Shown: positions 1-5,971 of the stretch, in pieces | Position numbering within the stretch: the first letter of the stretch is position 1 | How the letters are laid out: every line of letters starts with the position of its first letter | Source of the DNA: an uncultured Clostridia bacterium | GTDB lineage: Bacteria > Bacillota > Clostridia > Christensenellales > Borkfalkiaceae | Direction: 5' to 3' | Length of the DNA stretch: 34,755 nucleotides | Assembly: GCA_944367955.1 (NCBI GenBank) | Contig: CALVWU010000009.1 | Location: 1-34,755, forward strand | Position numbers and translations under genes: made by a program | Notes under the pieces: model-generated | The model's database searches: none | Seen by the model: the letters and a program-made list of their open reading frames with translations, nothing else | What the model was told of the DNA's origin: nothing

Positions 1-65
1 TCGACTTGCATGTGTTAAGCACGCCGCCAGCGTTCATCCTGAGCCAGAATCAAACTCTTGAGTTT
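1..65 (-). rRNA. rrs: 16S rRNA, 5' end only (partial)
   Basis: The minus strand carries the universal 5' end of bacterial 16S rRNA: AGAGTTTGAT at 58..49 followed by the CTGGCTCAG block and the GATGAACGCTGGCGGC segment, up to the AACACATGCAAGTCGA stretch at the window edge. The mature 5' end is placed near 65 by aligning AGAGTTTG with E. coli position 8. The rest of the gene lies outside the window to the left. Transcription comes from the promoter array at 285-705. Confidence 0.97.
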
Positions 66-284
66 AATTTGTATAAAACACAAACTTTTAAAGTTCGTGG
101 CTCTATCTCGACTATTAAGTCATTATCTTTTGCTGACTTTGCTTTGTGGTACTAAAATGTACATCAAAGTTATTGACAGAAACTGTGTTATCTTTCGATA
201 ACTAAAATCGTTTCCTTCTATTCAATTTTTAAACTGCGTTAAACTGACTTATCGGTCAGTGCTCTGCTTAGTGAGAGCTTTACT
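66..284 (-). other. rRNA operon leader region
   Basis: This is the transcribed spacer between the proximal rRNA promoter and the 16S 5' end, about 213 nt from the -10. It is AT-rich and contains no reading frame. A minus-strand segment near 160-180 (AACTTTGATG) vaguely resembles a boxA antitermination site, but the match is weak. The processing stem that normally brackets 16S cannot be checked because the other half is outside the window. Confidence 0.6.
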
Positions 285-314
285 ATGTTAACACATCGTG
301 TATGTGTTTGTCAA
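285..314 (-). promoter_or_regulatory. rRNA promoter P1
   Basis: -35 TTGACA (314..309), 18-nt spacer, -10 TAACAT (290..285). It is preceded on the minus strand by an A/T-tract UP-like stretch and by the shared sequence TCGCTTGACA. Four nucleotides after the -10 comes AAGCT, as in the other three promoters. This is the copy closest to 16S. Confidence 0.8.
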
Positions 315-403
315 GCGATTTTTAAAAATTTTTTTAAGAATTTTTATTTTCCGCTTGTTCCGCACCGCCTTGAAACTTGCCGTTCCTCGGCGACAGCTTG
401 TAT

Positions 404-433
404 ATCATATCACACGCCGCATTAACTTGTCAA
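404..433 (-). promoter_or_regulatory. rRNA promoter P2
   Basis: -35 TTGACA (433..428), 18-nt spacer, -10 TATGAT (409..404), followed by ATAC and then AAGCTGTCG. The A/T-rich tract upstream of the -35 matches the ones at P1 and P3. Confidence 0.85.
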
Positions 434-519
434 GCAATTTTTTAAAATATTTTTTAAAAATTTTGCCCGATTTTGCCGCCCTGCGCAGCCCTTGCGGACT
501 TCCGCGCGACAGCTTATGT

Positions 520-548
520 ATCATATCATAAGCCATTTTCTTTGTCAA
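520..548 (-). promoter_or_regulatory. rRNA promoter P3
   Basis: -35 TTGACA (548..543), 17-nt spacer, -10 TATGAT (525..520), followed by ACAT and AAGCTGTCG. It sits about 115 bp from P2, and the whole unit (UP tract, -35, -10, initial transcribed sequence) is a diverged direct repeat. Confidence 0.85.
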
Positions 549-676
549 GCGATTTTTTGAAGTTTTTTGGGGAATTTTGAAAGTTTTTAAATGCCGCTTT
601 CGACCCCGAAAAACACATCGCCGACGCCGCGGAATCGACCCGTTTTTGCAGGTCTGCTTCGCAACACAGCTTGCAT

Positions 677-705
677 ATAATAACAGGATTTTTTATTAAA
701 GTCAA
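677..705 (-). promoter_or_regulatory. rRNA promoter P4 (distal)
   Basis: -35 TTGACT (705..700), 17-nt spacer, -10 TATTAT (682..677), followed by ATGC and AAGCTGTG. Less similar to P1-P3 upstream of the -35, but it has the same spacing and the same AAGCTGT initiation region. Confidence 0.8.
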
Positions 706-841
706 CTTTTTGCGACATTTTGTTCCGATTTTTTCGACAGGATACGGACTACAAATTTTTGTTACTTTTTAACACTGTTTTTCCCGTAAAAGCCGCAGGC
801 GCGAATATTTGAACCCGAAAGGCGCAAACCCGCGGATTTTG

Positions 842-870
842 TTGCATTGCCCCGCGGAATGGTGTATTAT
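842..870 (+). promoter_or_regulatory. promoter of small membrane protein gene
   Basis: -35-like TTGCAT (842-847), 17-nt spacer, -10 TATTAT (865-870). Only 6 nt separate the -10 from the ATG at 877, so the expected transcription start falls on or beside the start codon. This predicts a leaderless mRNA. Confidence 0.6.
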
Positions 871-876
871 ATAGGT

Positions 877-1146
877 ATGAAAAGAAAAGAGAGAGCGCGG
901 ATATATAAAATTCTGCGCATGGCATTCAGCATAGCGGCCGCGACGTTTTGCGCGGTGGCGATTTTTATATTCGTGTACCTCGGCTGGTGGGGCATGCTCT
1001 GCGTTATAGGCGCGCTGATAAGCGGCATCCTTATGGTGCTGTTCAAACGCTTACAGGAACGTGAGGAAAACCGGGACGCTCCGCCCGCCCGCGGCGACTT
1101 TATAACCGGCCCAGTATCCGGCGGCGGCGACAGCGAAAGCGAGTGA
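877..1146 (+). CDS. small two-helix membrane protein, function unknown
   Basis: The 89-residue protein has a basic N terminus (MKRKERARIYK), two hydrophobic segments at about residues 11-33 and 39-57, and a polar Arg/Glu- then Gly/Ser-rich tail. I do not recognise a family. The ATG at 877 is chosen because the upstream in-frame start at 847 (TTG) would lie inside the promoter; no Shine-Dalgarno sequence precedes either. With a -10 at 865-870 the message should be leaderless. The gene is transcribed away from the rRNA operon and has no partner. The topology suggests N-in, C-in, with a short external loop containing two Trp. Function cannot be inferred from context. Confidence 0.65.
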   Translation: MKRKERARIYKILRMAFSIAAATFCAVAIFIFVYLGWWGMLCVIGALISGILMVLFKRLQEREENRDAPPARGDFITGPVSGGGDSESE

Positions 1147-1291
1147 AGTGTGCGCATGGCGGAGCCGAAAAAGCCTTTGCACCGCCGCGCACATTCGTCC
1201 TATATAAATATGTGCGCGCGCACGTGCGTTATAGCCGTGCGCGTTATGTTTTATGACAAAAAAAGGTATTGACCGCAGCGCGGTTGTTAAT

Positions 1292-1340
1292 ACACGGAGG
1301 CCGCGGGGATAAAAATCCCCGCGGCCTCCGTGTGTTTTTA
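1292..1340 (+). terminator. perfect 19-bp GC-rich hairpin, probable terminator
   Basis: Arms 1292-1310 and 1315-1333 are perfectly complementary around an AAAA loop, followed on the plus strand by GTTTTTA. It lies between the small membrane gene (plus) and the XRE gene (minus), so it may end transcription from both sides. The T-run is short for such a strong stem. The rest of 1147-1426 shows no gene. Confidence 0.6.
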
Positions 1341-1426
1341 TATTGTCAAAAAGCGTACAAAACAGGCGGAAAAGCCGACCCGTTCACGATAAAATTACGA
1401 ACGCGACCCCGCGCGCCGCGGAACGT

Positions 1427-1636
1427 TCATATATCCGTAAGCCCGACAAGATAATCGACGGAAACCGAAAAGAACTTTGCAAGAGCTATCAGATTGCTCA
1501 TGCTCGGTTCACGCAGGCCGTTTTCCCAAAGGCTGATGATACCTTTGCTTACGCCGATGTTTTTTGCCAGCTCTACCTGCCCCACTCCGTATTCGCGGCG
1601 CAGCTCCTTTAATCTCACCGAAAATGTATTTGCCAT
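1427..1636 (-). CDS. XRE-family helix-turn-helix transcriptional regulator
   Basis: The 69-residue protein is essentially one Cro/CI-type HTH domain: residues 7-62 with RLKELRREYGVGQVELAK (helices 1-2), ISLWENGLREPSM (recognition helix and turn) and a C-terminal FSVSVDYLVG ending typical of this class. It has no sensor or oligomerisation domain. The open frame extends far upstream, but the real start is the ATG at 1636: the domain begins there, and the longer version would overlap the divergent gene and its operators. No good Shine-Dalgarno sequence is visible. It is divergent from the PH-domain gene, and two matching inverted repeats lie in the shared region, so it probably represses both genes. 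Confidence 0.88.
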   Translation of the reverse strand: MANTFSVRLKELRREYGVGQVELAKNIGVSKGIISLWENGLREPSMSNLIALAKFFSVSVDYLVGLTDI

Positions 1637-1647
1637 CCCATATAATT

Positions 1648-1665
1648 TTCTCACAAATGTAAGAA
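1648..1665. promoter_or_regulatory. probable operator O2 (XRE regulator)
   Basis: Inverted repeat TTCTCAC-aaat-GTAAGAA with one mismatch, the same pattern as O1 centred 29 bp away. It lies just upstream of the XRE start codon, so it would serve autoregulation. Confidence 0.6.
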
Positions 1666-1671
1666 AAATGC

Positions 1672-1700
1672 TTGACTTCTTACTTTTGTAAGAATATAAT
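1672..1700 (+). promoter_or_regulatory. promoter of PH-domain gene with embedded operator O1
   Basis: -35 TTGACT (1672-1677), 17-nt spacer, -10 TATAAT (1695-1700). The spacer is filled by a perfect inverted repeat, TTCTTAC-tttt-GTAAGAA (1677-1694). A repressor bound there would cover the space between both hexamers. The divergent XRE protein is the obvious candidate. Confidence 0.8.
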
Positions 1701-1733
1701 TGTAGTATCAAAATTAAACAAAAGGAGTTTTGT

Positions 1734-2297
1734 ATGAGTAAGTATGTTGAAAACAACCTTGCAAAAGGCGAAGAAGTTGTGCTGTATGCAAAGATCAACT
1801 GGCTTAAACTTGTTCCCCAGATCCTTTGGCTGATAGTGTGCGTTGTGGCCGCAATCGCCGTCAACGTAGCTCTTTCGGGACAGGAAGTTGCGCCGGGGAA
1901 CGAATCGATGGGCATGTACATATTGCTTATTCTGCTTGTTGCGGGCATTCTTCCCCTGATAGTGGCAATAATCAGGCTTGCATGCACGTCGCTTGCCATA
2001 ACCAACAGAAGAGTTTTGGGCAAGACGGGCGTTATAAAAAGGGACGCGCTTGATTTGCACATCGACAAGGTTGACACCATAAAAGTCAAATCGACTTTTT
2101 GGGGTTCGATATTGAAGTACTCGACGATAACCGTGCTTGGCGGCGGCAACGACAAGGGCTTGAACTTTGAAGCGATAAGCAACGCCAACGAATTCAGAAA
2201 CAAGGTAAACGACGCCGTTGAACAGCACGCCGCAGAAGCGCGCAAAGCCCAGGCCGAAGAGATTGCGAGAGCAATGAGCATGGGCAGACAGGGTTAA
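1734..2297 (+). CDS. PH-domain (YdbS/bPH2-like) membrane protein
   Basis: The 187-residue protein has a short cytosolic N terminus, two membrane helices (about 25-47 and 60-82) and a bacterial pleckstrin-homology-like domain (about 85-170). The PH-like part has the family hallmark of a TSLAITNRRVLGKTGVIKR strand pair, then the LDLHIDKVDTIKV and WGSILKYSTITV segments. A charged helical tail rich in Ala/Glu/Arg follows. Proteins of this class are widespread in Firmicutes, sit in the membrane and have poorly defined roles in envelope stress. AAAGGAG lies 7 nt before the ATG. Control by the divergent XRE regulator is inferred from the operator inside its promoter. A terminator follows 31 nt after the stop. 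Confidence 0.85.
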   Translation: MSKYVENNLAKGEEVVLYAKINWLKLVPQILWLIVCVVAAIAVNVALSGQEVAPGNESMGMYILLILLVAGILPLIVAIIRLACTSLAITNRRVLGKTGVIKRDALDLHIDKVDTIKVKSTFWGSILKYSTITVLGGGNDKGLNFEAISNANEFRNKVNDAVEQHAAEARKAQAEEIARAMSMGRQG

Positions 2298-2327
2298 GAC
2301 CATACATCCTCATCCCCAAAAGTGATA

Positions 2328-2370
2328 GACGCGGAAGTATACGTTTAGCGTATGCTTCCGCGTCTTTTTA
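2328..2370 (+). terminator. rho-independent terminator of PH-domain gene
   Basis: Stem 2328-2343 / 2349-2364 (16 bp, one G-T pair), loop TTTAG, then TTTTTA. It starts 31 nt after the stop codon. Positions 2371-2572 contain nothing I can recognise. Confidence 0.9.
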
Positions 2371-2572
2371 TTGCGCGAAACGCATTTATATTGTACCGCG
2401 GCACTGCGTCAGACAAACGGATTTTTAATGATAAACATTAAAATATTGTCGTATTTGGTAAGGAAAGTAAGGTATTCCGTGAAATATAGCCGTTCTATGC
2501 CGTAGCAGCGTTTTATGCATGGATACAGGGGCGGGGTTTACCCTTCCGCGCCGGAATTTGCGCAAGTGCCTG

Positions 2573-3406
2573 CTATACCATGCGGCGGGCCTGAATGTAA
2601 TAGCCCCACCTGGTTGAGGAGATCTGTTCTATCTTGGCATAATCCGAAGCGGTGTGCAGAATGTAGTTATCGCCGAGATACATTGCAACGTGGCCTATTC
2701 TTTCGACGCCCGTCTTGTTTTTGCGCGCCGCGTTGGTAAAGAACATCAGGTCGCCACGCTTTAACCCGTTTGTGACGGCTTCGCCCTGCACCACCTGCGT
2801 GCGCGTCGTCACCTGCAGATTGACGTTTGCGGCGACTTTGAATATGTACTGCATCAGCGACGAGCAGTCGAACGCCTGCGTTGAAAAGCCGGAAAGGTAC
2901 ACGCCCTTGCCGTTGTGGTAGCGCGTTGCGCCGTAAACATACTTTACCCCCATGTGCTTTGTACCCTCGGCAATAACGGCCTCGGTCATATCCCCGCCCG
3001 CTTCGAATTCGACGGGAACGCAGTAGTCCTTGTATATGTAGGCCGCGCTGCCCTTGTAGTATGTTTTGTACCAGTTGCCGCTGACGCCTTCGAGTGCGTA
3101 CAGCGTGTTCCTTTCGGCCGCGCCCAGCGATTTATAACCGCTGCCCGGCCCGCTGCGTATATTCACACCGTCGCCCGTCACTTTTATGTACTTTATCTTA
3201 TTGACGACGGGCGGCTCTTCGGGCACAATTTCTTCCGCAGGCGGCAGCTCCTCCGCGGGCGGTTCGGGCAGGGACGGCGAGGGAACTTCGGGCGAGACGA
3301 TCTCGTCTTCGACGGGCGGAGGCGCGGCTTCGTTTTGCGCGCAGCCCGCAAACGCGAACGGAAGCATTAGCGCGGCGATAATGCATACAATGTGTTTGTT
3401 TTTCAT
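2573..3406 (-). CDS. lipoprotein NlpC/P60 endopeptidase with SH3b domain
   Basis: The 277-residue protein is a probable cell-wall gamma-D-glutamyl-diaminopimelate-type endopeptidase. It has a lipoprotein signal peptide with lipobox FAGC (Cys22), a Pro/Glu-rich linker (25-68), a bacterial SH3 domain (70-130, with VNIRSGPGSGYKSLG) and an NlpC/P60 domain (140-277). The catalytic residues are visible: Cys181 in FDCSSLMQY, His239 in GHVAMYLG and His251 as the likely third residue. AGGAGG precedes the ATG. It stands alone, with a promoter at 3445-3473 and no obvious terminator. The long acidic linker would let the catalytic domain reach from the lipid anchor into the peptidoglycan. Confidence 0.93.
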   Translation of the reverse strand: MKNKHIVCIIAALMLPFAFAGCAQNEAAPPPVEDEIVSPEVPSPSLPEPPAEELPPAEEIVPEEPPVVNKIKYIKVTGDGVNIRSGPGSGYKSLGAAERNTLYALEGVSGNWYKTYYKGSAAYIYKDYCVPVEFEAGGDMTEAVIAEGTKHMGVKYVYGATRYHNGKGVYLSGFSTQAFDCSSLMQYIFKVAANVNLQVTTRTQVVQGEAVTNGLKRGDLMFFTNAARKNKTGVERIGHVAMYLGDNYILHTASDYAKIEQISSTRWGYYIQARRMV

Positions 3407-3444
3407 CTTTTTGATCCTCCTGAATAAAAAACTTTACATATGCA

Positions 3445-3473
3445 ATTATACACGACCGCGCGGCTTTGCGCAA
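3445..3473 (-). promoter_or_regulatory. promoter of NlpC/P60 gene
   Basis: -35 TTGCGC (3473..3468), 17-nt spacer, -10 TATAAT (3450..3445). The expected start is about 31 nt ahead of the ATG. Confidence 0.75.
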
Positions 3474-3529
3474 TGCAAAAATTTTGGCAGCAATGGCAGA
3501 TTAATCCTTGCATATATGCGGGGCAATTG

Positions 3530-3595
3530 CTCTTTTGTCGTAAATACGGCAAAAGAGCGCGGCCGCGGCGGATATGTATCCGCCGCGGCCGCGCT
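3530..3595 (-). terminator. double hairpin, probable terminator of the sirtuin operon
   Basis: Read leftward, a perfect 19-bp GC-rich stem (arms 3556-3574 and 3577-3595) is followed by TCTTTTG. That U-tract is itself one arm of a second hairpin (3530-3541 / 3546-3557, one mismatch). The structure lies 95 nt after the sirtuin stop codon. The remaining bases 3596-3690 show no gene. Confidence 0.6.
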
Positions 3596-3690
3596 TTAAG
3601 CACAAAAACAAGAGTATCCGCGTCATACCTATTGCCGAGGGATTTAACGCGGTAGACGGGGCGATATGCCCGCTTTAAACCGGGTTCATT

Positions 3691-4431
3691 TTATTCACGT
3701 CCGGCATACCGTTCGGTCAATTGCGAAAATACTTTGGCGATGCCATCGTTTATCACCAGCTGTGCGCGCGCGTCGGCAGGCGTGGGCGATTTGTTTATGA
3801 CGACAAGCCGCTTGCCGCGGAAATATTCGATGAACCCCGCTGCGGGGTACACGACGAGCGACGTGCCGCCGACAATCAACATATCGGCGGAGGATATGGC
3901 CGAAACCGCGCCCTCGACGACGCGGGCGTCAAGCCCCTCTTCATACAAAACCACGTCGGGCTTTATTATCCCCCCGCAGGCACAGCGCGGAATGCCAGAC
4001 GACTCCTTTATATATTCCGCGTCGTAAAATCTGCCGCAGCGCATGCAGTAGTTGCGGTGCACCGAGCCGTGCAGTTCGAACACGTTTTTGCTGCCCGCGG
4101 CCTGATGCAGTCCGTCGATGTTCTGCGTTACCACGGCCTTTAATTTACCCGCCGCCTCCAACCGTGCGAGAAAAAGGTGAGCGGCATTGGGTTTTGCTTC
4201 AAGCGCGAGCATGCGGTCGCGGTAAAATTCGTAAAACTCTTCGGGCCTGCGCACGAAAAACGTGTGCGAAATGATGCTTTCGGGCGGGAATTTATACTTT
4301 TGATTATACAGCCCGTCCCGCGAGCGGAAATCGGGTATGCCGCTTTCGGTGGAAACGCCCGCGCCGCCGAAGAAAACTATATTGTCGCTCTGCTCTATCA
4401 TGCTTTGAAGAGCCTGAATATCAGCGTTCAT
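3691..4431 (-). CDS. cobB: NAD-dependent protein deacylase, sirtuin family
   Basis: The 246-residue sirtuin removes acetyl or other acyl groups from lysines using NAD, giving nicotinamide and O-acyl-ADP-ribose. All class hallmarks are present: the NAD-binding GAGVSTESGIPDFRS (24-37), TQNIDGLH (102-109), catalytic His121 in ELHGS, and a zinc site made of Cys129, Cys132, Cys150 and Cys152. The late NAD motif GTSLVVYPA is also intact. Length is normal for a bacterial sirtuin. AAAGGAGG precedes the ATG. It is the second gene of an operon after a DUF1858 protein, 69 nt downstream with a small hairpin between. Gene symbol by family only. Confidence 0.93.
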   Translation of the reverse strand: MNADIQALQSMIEQSDNIVFFGGAGVSTESGIPDFRSRDGLYNQKYKFPPESIISHTFFVRRPEEFYEFYRDRMLALEAKPNAAHLFLARLEAAGKLKAVVTQNIDGLHQAAGSKNVFELHGSVHRNYCMRCGRFYDAEYIKESSGIPRCACGGIIKPDVVLYEEGLDARVVEGAVSAISSADMLIVGGTSLVVYPAAGFIEYFRGKRLVVINKSPTPADARAQLVINDGIAKVFSQLTERYAGRE

Positions 4432-4463
4432 GCCGCCTCCTTTAAAATGCGCGCATACGGCAA

Positions 4464-4489
4464 GCCGCCGCAGGCAAGCCTGCGGCGGC
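4464..4489. repeat. intercistronic GC hairpin between DUF1858 and sirtuin genes
   Basis: Perfect 12-bp arms 4464-4475 and 4478-4489 around AA. There is no U-tract in the direction of the operon, so it is more likely an mRNA stabiliser or partial attenuator than a terminator. Confidence 0.5.
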
Positions 4490-4500
4490 GGAATTGCTTT

Positions 4501-4701
4501 TTAGTCCTTTACACCCTCGTTGAGCTTTGCAAGCAGAGCTTCGAGATCGTTGCCGTGCACGAACACGGCCTCTTCTATCGTTTCGCCGTGAGCCATTGCG
4601 CAGCCGAGGCAATGCATGCCGACGGATTGAAGGATCTCTGCGCTGTTGGGATTGATTTTAAGACAATCGACAATTAAAGTGTCCTTTGTTATCTTGGCCA
4701 T
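4501..4701 (-). CDS. DUF1858 domain protein (hybrid-cluster-associated disulfide type)
   Basis: The 66-residue protein consists of one DUF1858 domain. It starts ITKDTLIVDCLKINPNSAEILQSVGMHCLGC and continues AxxxETIEEA, the pattern of this family, with a CxxC pair at Cys31/Cys34 beside a conserved Gly-Met. Members are thought to bind or relay redox equivalents or to act as small sensors, and often sit next to iron-sulfur or hybrid-cluster proteins. AGGAGA lies 9 nt before the ATG. Here it is first in an operon with a sirtuin, which would pair a thiol sensor with an NAD-consuming deacylase. That link is inference. Confidence 0.85.
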   Translation of the reverse strand: MAKITKDTLIVDCLKINPNSAEILQSVGMHCLGCAMAHGETIEEAVFVHGNDLEALLAKLNEGVKD

Positions 4702-4732
4702 AAAAGGTATCTCCTGTATATTTTGTGGTATT

Positions 4733-4761
4733 AGTATAGCACACGGCGGTTGTTTTTACAA
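4733..4761 (-). promoter_or_regulatory. promoter of DUF1858-sirtuin operon
   Basis: -35 TTGTAA (4761..4756), 17-nt spacer, -10 TATACT (4738..4733). The upstream DNA (4762-4800) is A/T-rich. Confidence 0.75.
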
Positions 4762-4883
4762 ATATTTTAATGCGGATTTTTTTAAAAATTTAAGTGCGGC
4801 GAAAGGATTTCCGCGCGGAATACTCCCGCCGCAACCGCGAATCCGAAGGCGCAAAAATTAAGATGCAGCCGCCACGCCCTCTT

Positions 4884-5675
4884 TTATGTTTTCATTAAAG
4901 CCAACGCAGAGCAGCTTTTTAGCCGCTTACGACCATAATGCCCCTCTTTAAGGCGGCGTTTTTCGGTCAGGACGACGTGCGCCACGCCCAATGCAAGCAC
5001 GGCGGCGCACACCAACGGAACTACCACCGTTACGGCATAGCCGAGCGCGGGGGCGGCAACGTCCGGTTCGACGCCGTACGCCACATAAAAGAGCACGACG
5101 ATGGCATACGCTATAATTTCTGCCGCCCACACCAGAATATAAAAACATATGCCGGCGGAAAAGACGATAAATATTACACCCCTTACTATCATGCTTTTAA
5201 ACGAAGTTTTATAGCACACCCACATCGTGCCGCCGTAACAATACGCCGCGGCCGCAGCGGAAAAGACAAATGCGGCGAAGCCGAACCGATAGGAAAATCC
5301 GCTCCCCTCACCGCACGCTTCGGCAACGAGCAGAACGACGGCCCATATCAGGATAAAACAGACGCAGAGAACCGCTGTCGCCGCCATACTTGAAAGAATA
5401 AAACTTAACGTGCCGTTCTTGCGCGAAATCGGCGCGGGCTCAATCGCACCGGGCCTGACGCTTGCCGTCGAACAGGCAAGGGCGGCTGTAAACGAAGTGA
5501 TAACGCTTACGGCGACGACCGCTTCCGAACCGGCAGGCCAGCCCATCATCAAACCCGTCGTCAGGCAGGCGATAAACGGCAGCAGCATGCGCACAAATGA
5601 CTTTGCCGCGCTTTCGCTGCGGCCCGCTTGCATGCGTGAGCATGTCGATTTTAAATATTCAACAAATCGTTTCAT
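4884..5675 (-). CDS. polytopic membrane protein, function unknown
   Basis: The 263-residue protein has about six predicted membrane helices (roughly 28-46, 50-70, 90-118, 127-150, 158-190 and 207-237), a basic amphipathic N terminus (MKRFVEYLKSTCSRMQ) and a strongly basic C terminus (EKRRLKEGHYGRKRLKS). I see no catalytic or transport signature. The basic ends suggest both termini are cytosolic. An eight-base C run at 5693-5700 (G run on the coding strand) lies where a Shine-Dalgarno sequence is expected, so the ribosome binding site is unusual and could be prone to slippage. The promoter at 5816-5844 predicts a 130-nt leader. Confidence 0.7.
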   Translation of the reverse strand: MKRFVEYLKSTCSRMQAGRSESAAKSFVRMLLPFIACLTTGLMMGWPAGSEAVVAVSVITSFTAALACSTASVRPGAIEPAPISRKNGTLSFILSSMAATAVLCVCFILIWAVVLLVAEACGEGSGFSYRFGFAAFVFSAAAAAYCYGGTMWVCYKTSFKSMIVRGVIFIVFSAGICFYILVWAAEIIAYAIVVLFYVAYGVEPDVAAPALGYAVTVVVPLVCAAVLALGVAHVVLTEKRRLKEGHYGRKRLKSCSALALMKT

Positions 5676-5815
5676 GGCGGTTTTTAATAATTCCCCCCCC
5701 CATATATACTGCGGCGAATACCGTTTATTAAAGAAATTGCAGAGTCTCGGCCCGCCCGCGCAAGCCCCCTGTATACAAGCGAAATCGGTATCCGCACGGC
5801 ATTACATCCACAGAT

Positions 5816-5844
5816 ATTATAAAGCAGATATTGTCGTTTGTCAA
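5816..5844 (-). promoter_or_regulatory. consensus promoter of the unknown membrane protein
   Basis: -35 TTGACA (5844..5839), 17-nt spacer, -10 TATAAT (5821..5816): both hexamers perfect. The leader down to the start at 5675 is about 130 nt. Confidence 0.85.
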
Positions 5845-5862
5845 TGGGCATGGTTATAATTT

Positions 5863-5895
5863 ATACGCCCGCCGCACTTTGCGCGGCGGGCGTAT
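5863..5895 (-). terminator. GC hairpin downstream of MATE gene
   Basis: Perfect 13-bp arms 5863-5875 and 5883-5895. It lies between the MATE stop (5972) and the next leftward promoter, where a terminator is expected. No U-tract follows, so function as a terminator is uncertain. Confidence 0.45.
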
Positions 5896-5971
5896 ATCAT
5901 GCGGCTCATACCGCGTATTATGCTTCCGCGAAAATGGCCGACAAACAGACTATGCACAAAGCGGCCTTACA

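Noticed and set aside
1637..2281. Upstream extension of the XRE frame to 284 codons
   Set aside because: The extension is antisense to the PH-domain gene and includes the operators. The HTH domain starts exactly at the ATG at 1636.
5831..5860. Plus-strand promoter TTGTCG-18-TATAAT ahead of a hairpin (possible small RNA)
   Set aside because: It overlaps the much stronger minus-strand promoter, no gene or terminator with a U-tract follows, and the hairpin is better explained as the MATE gene end.
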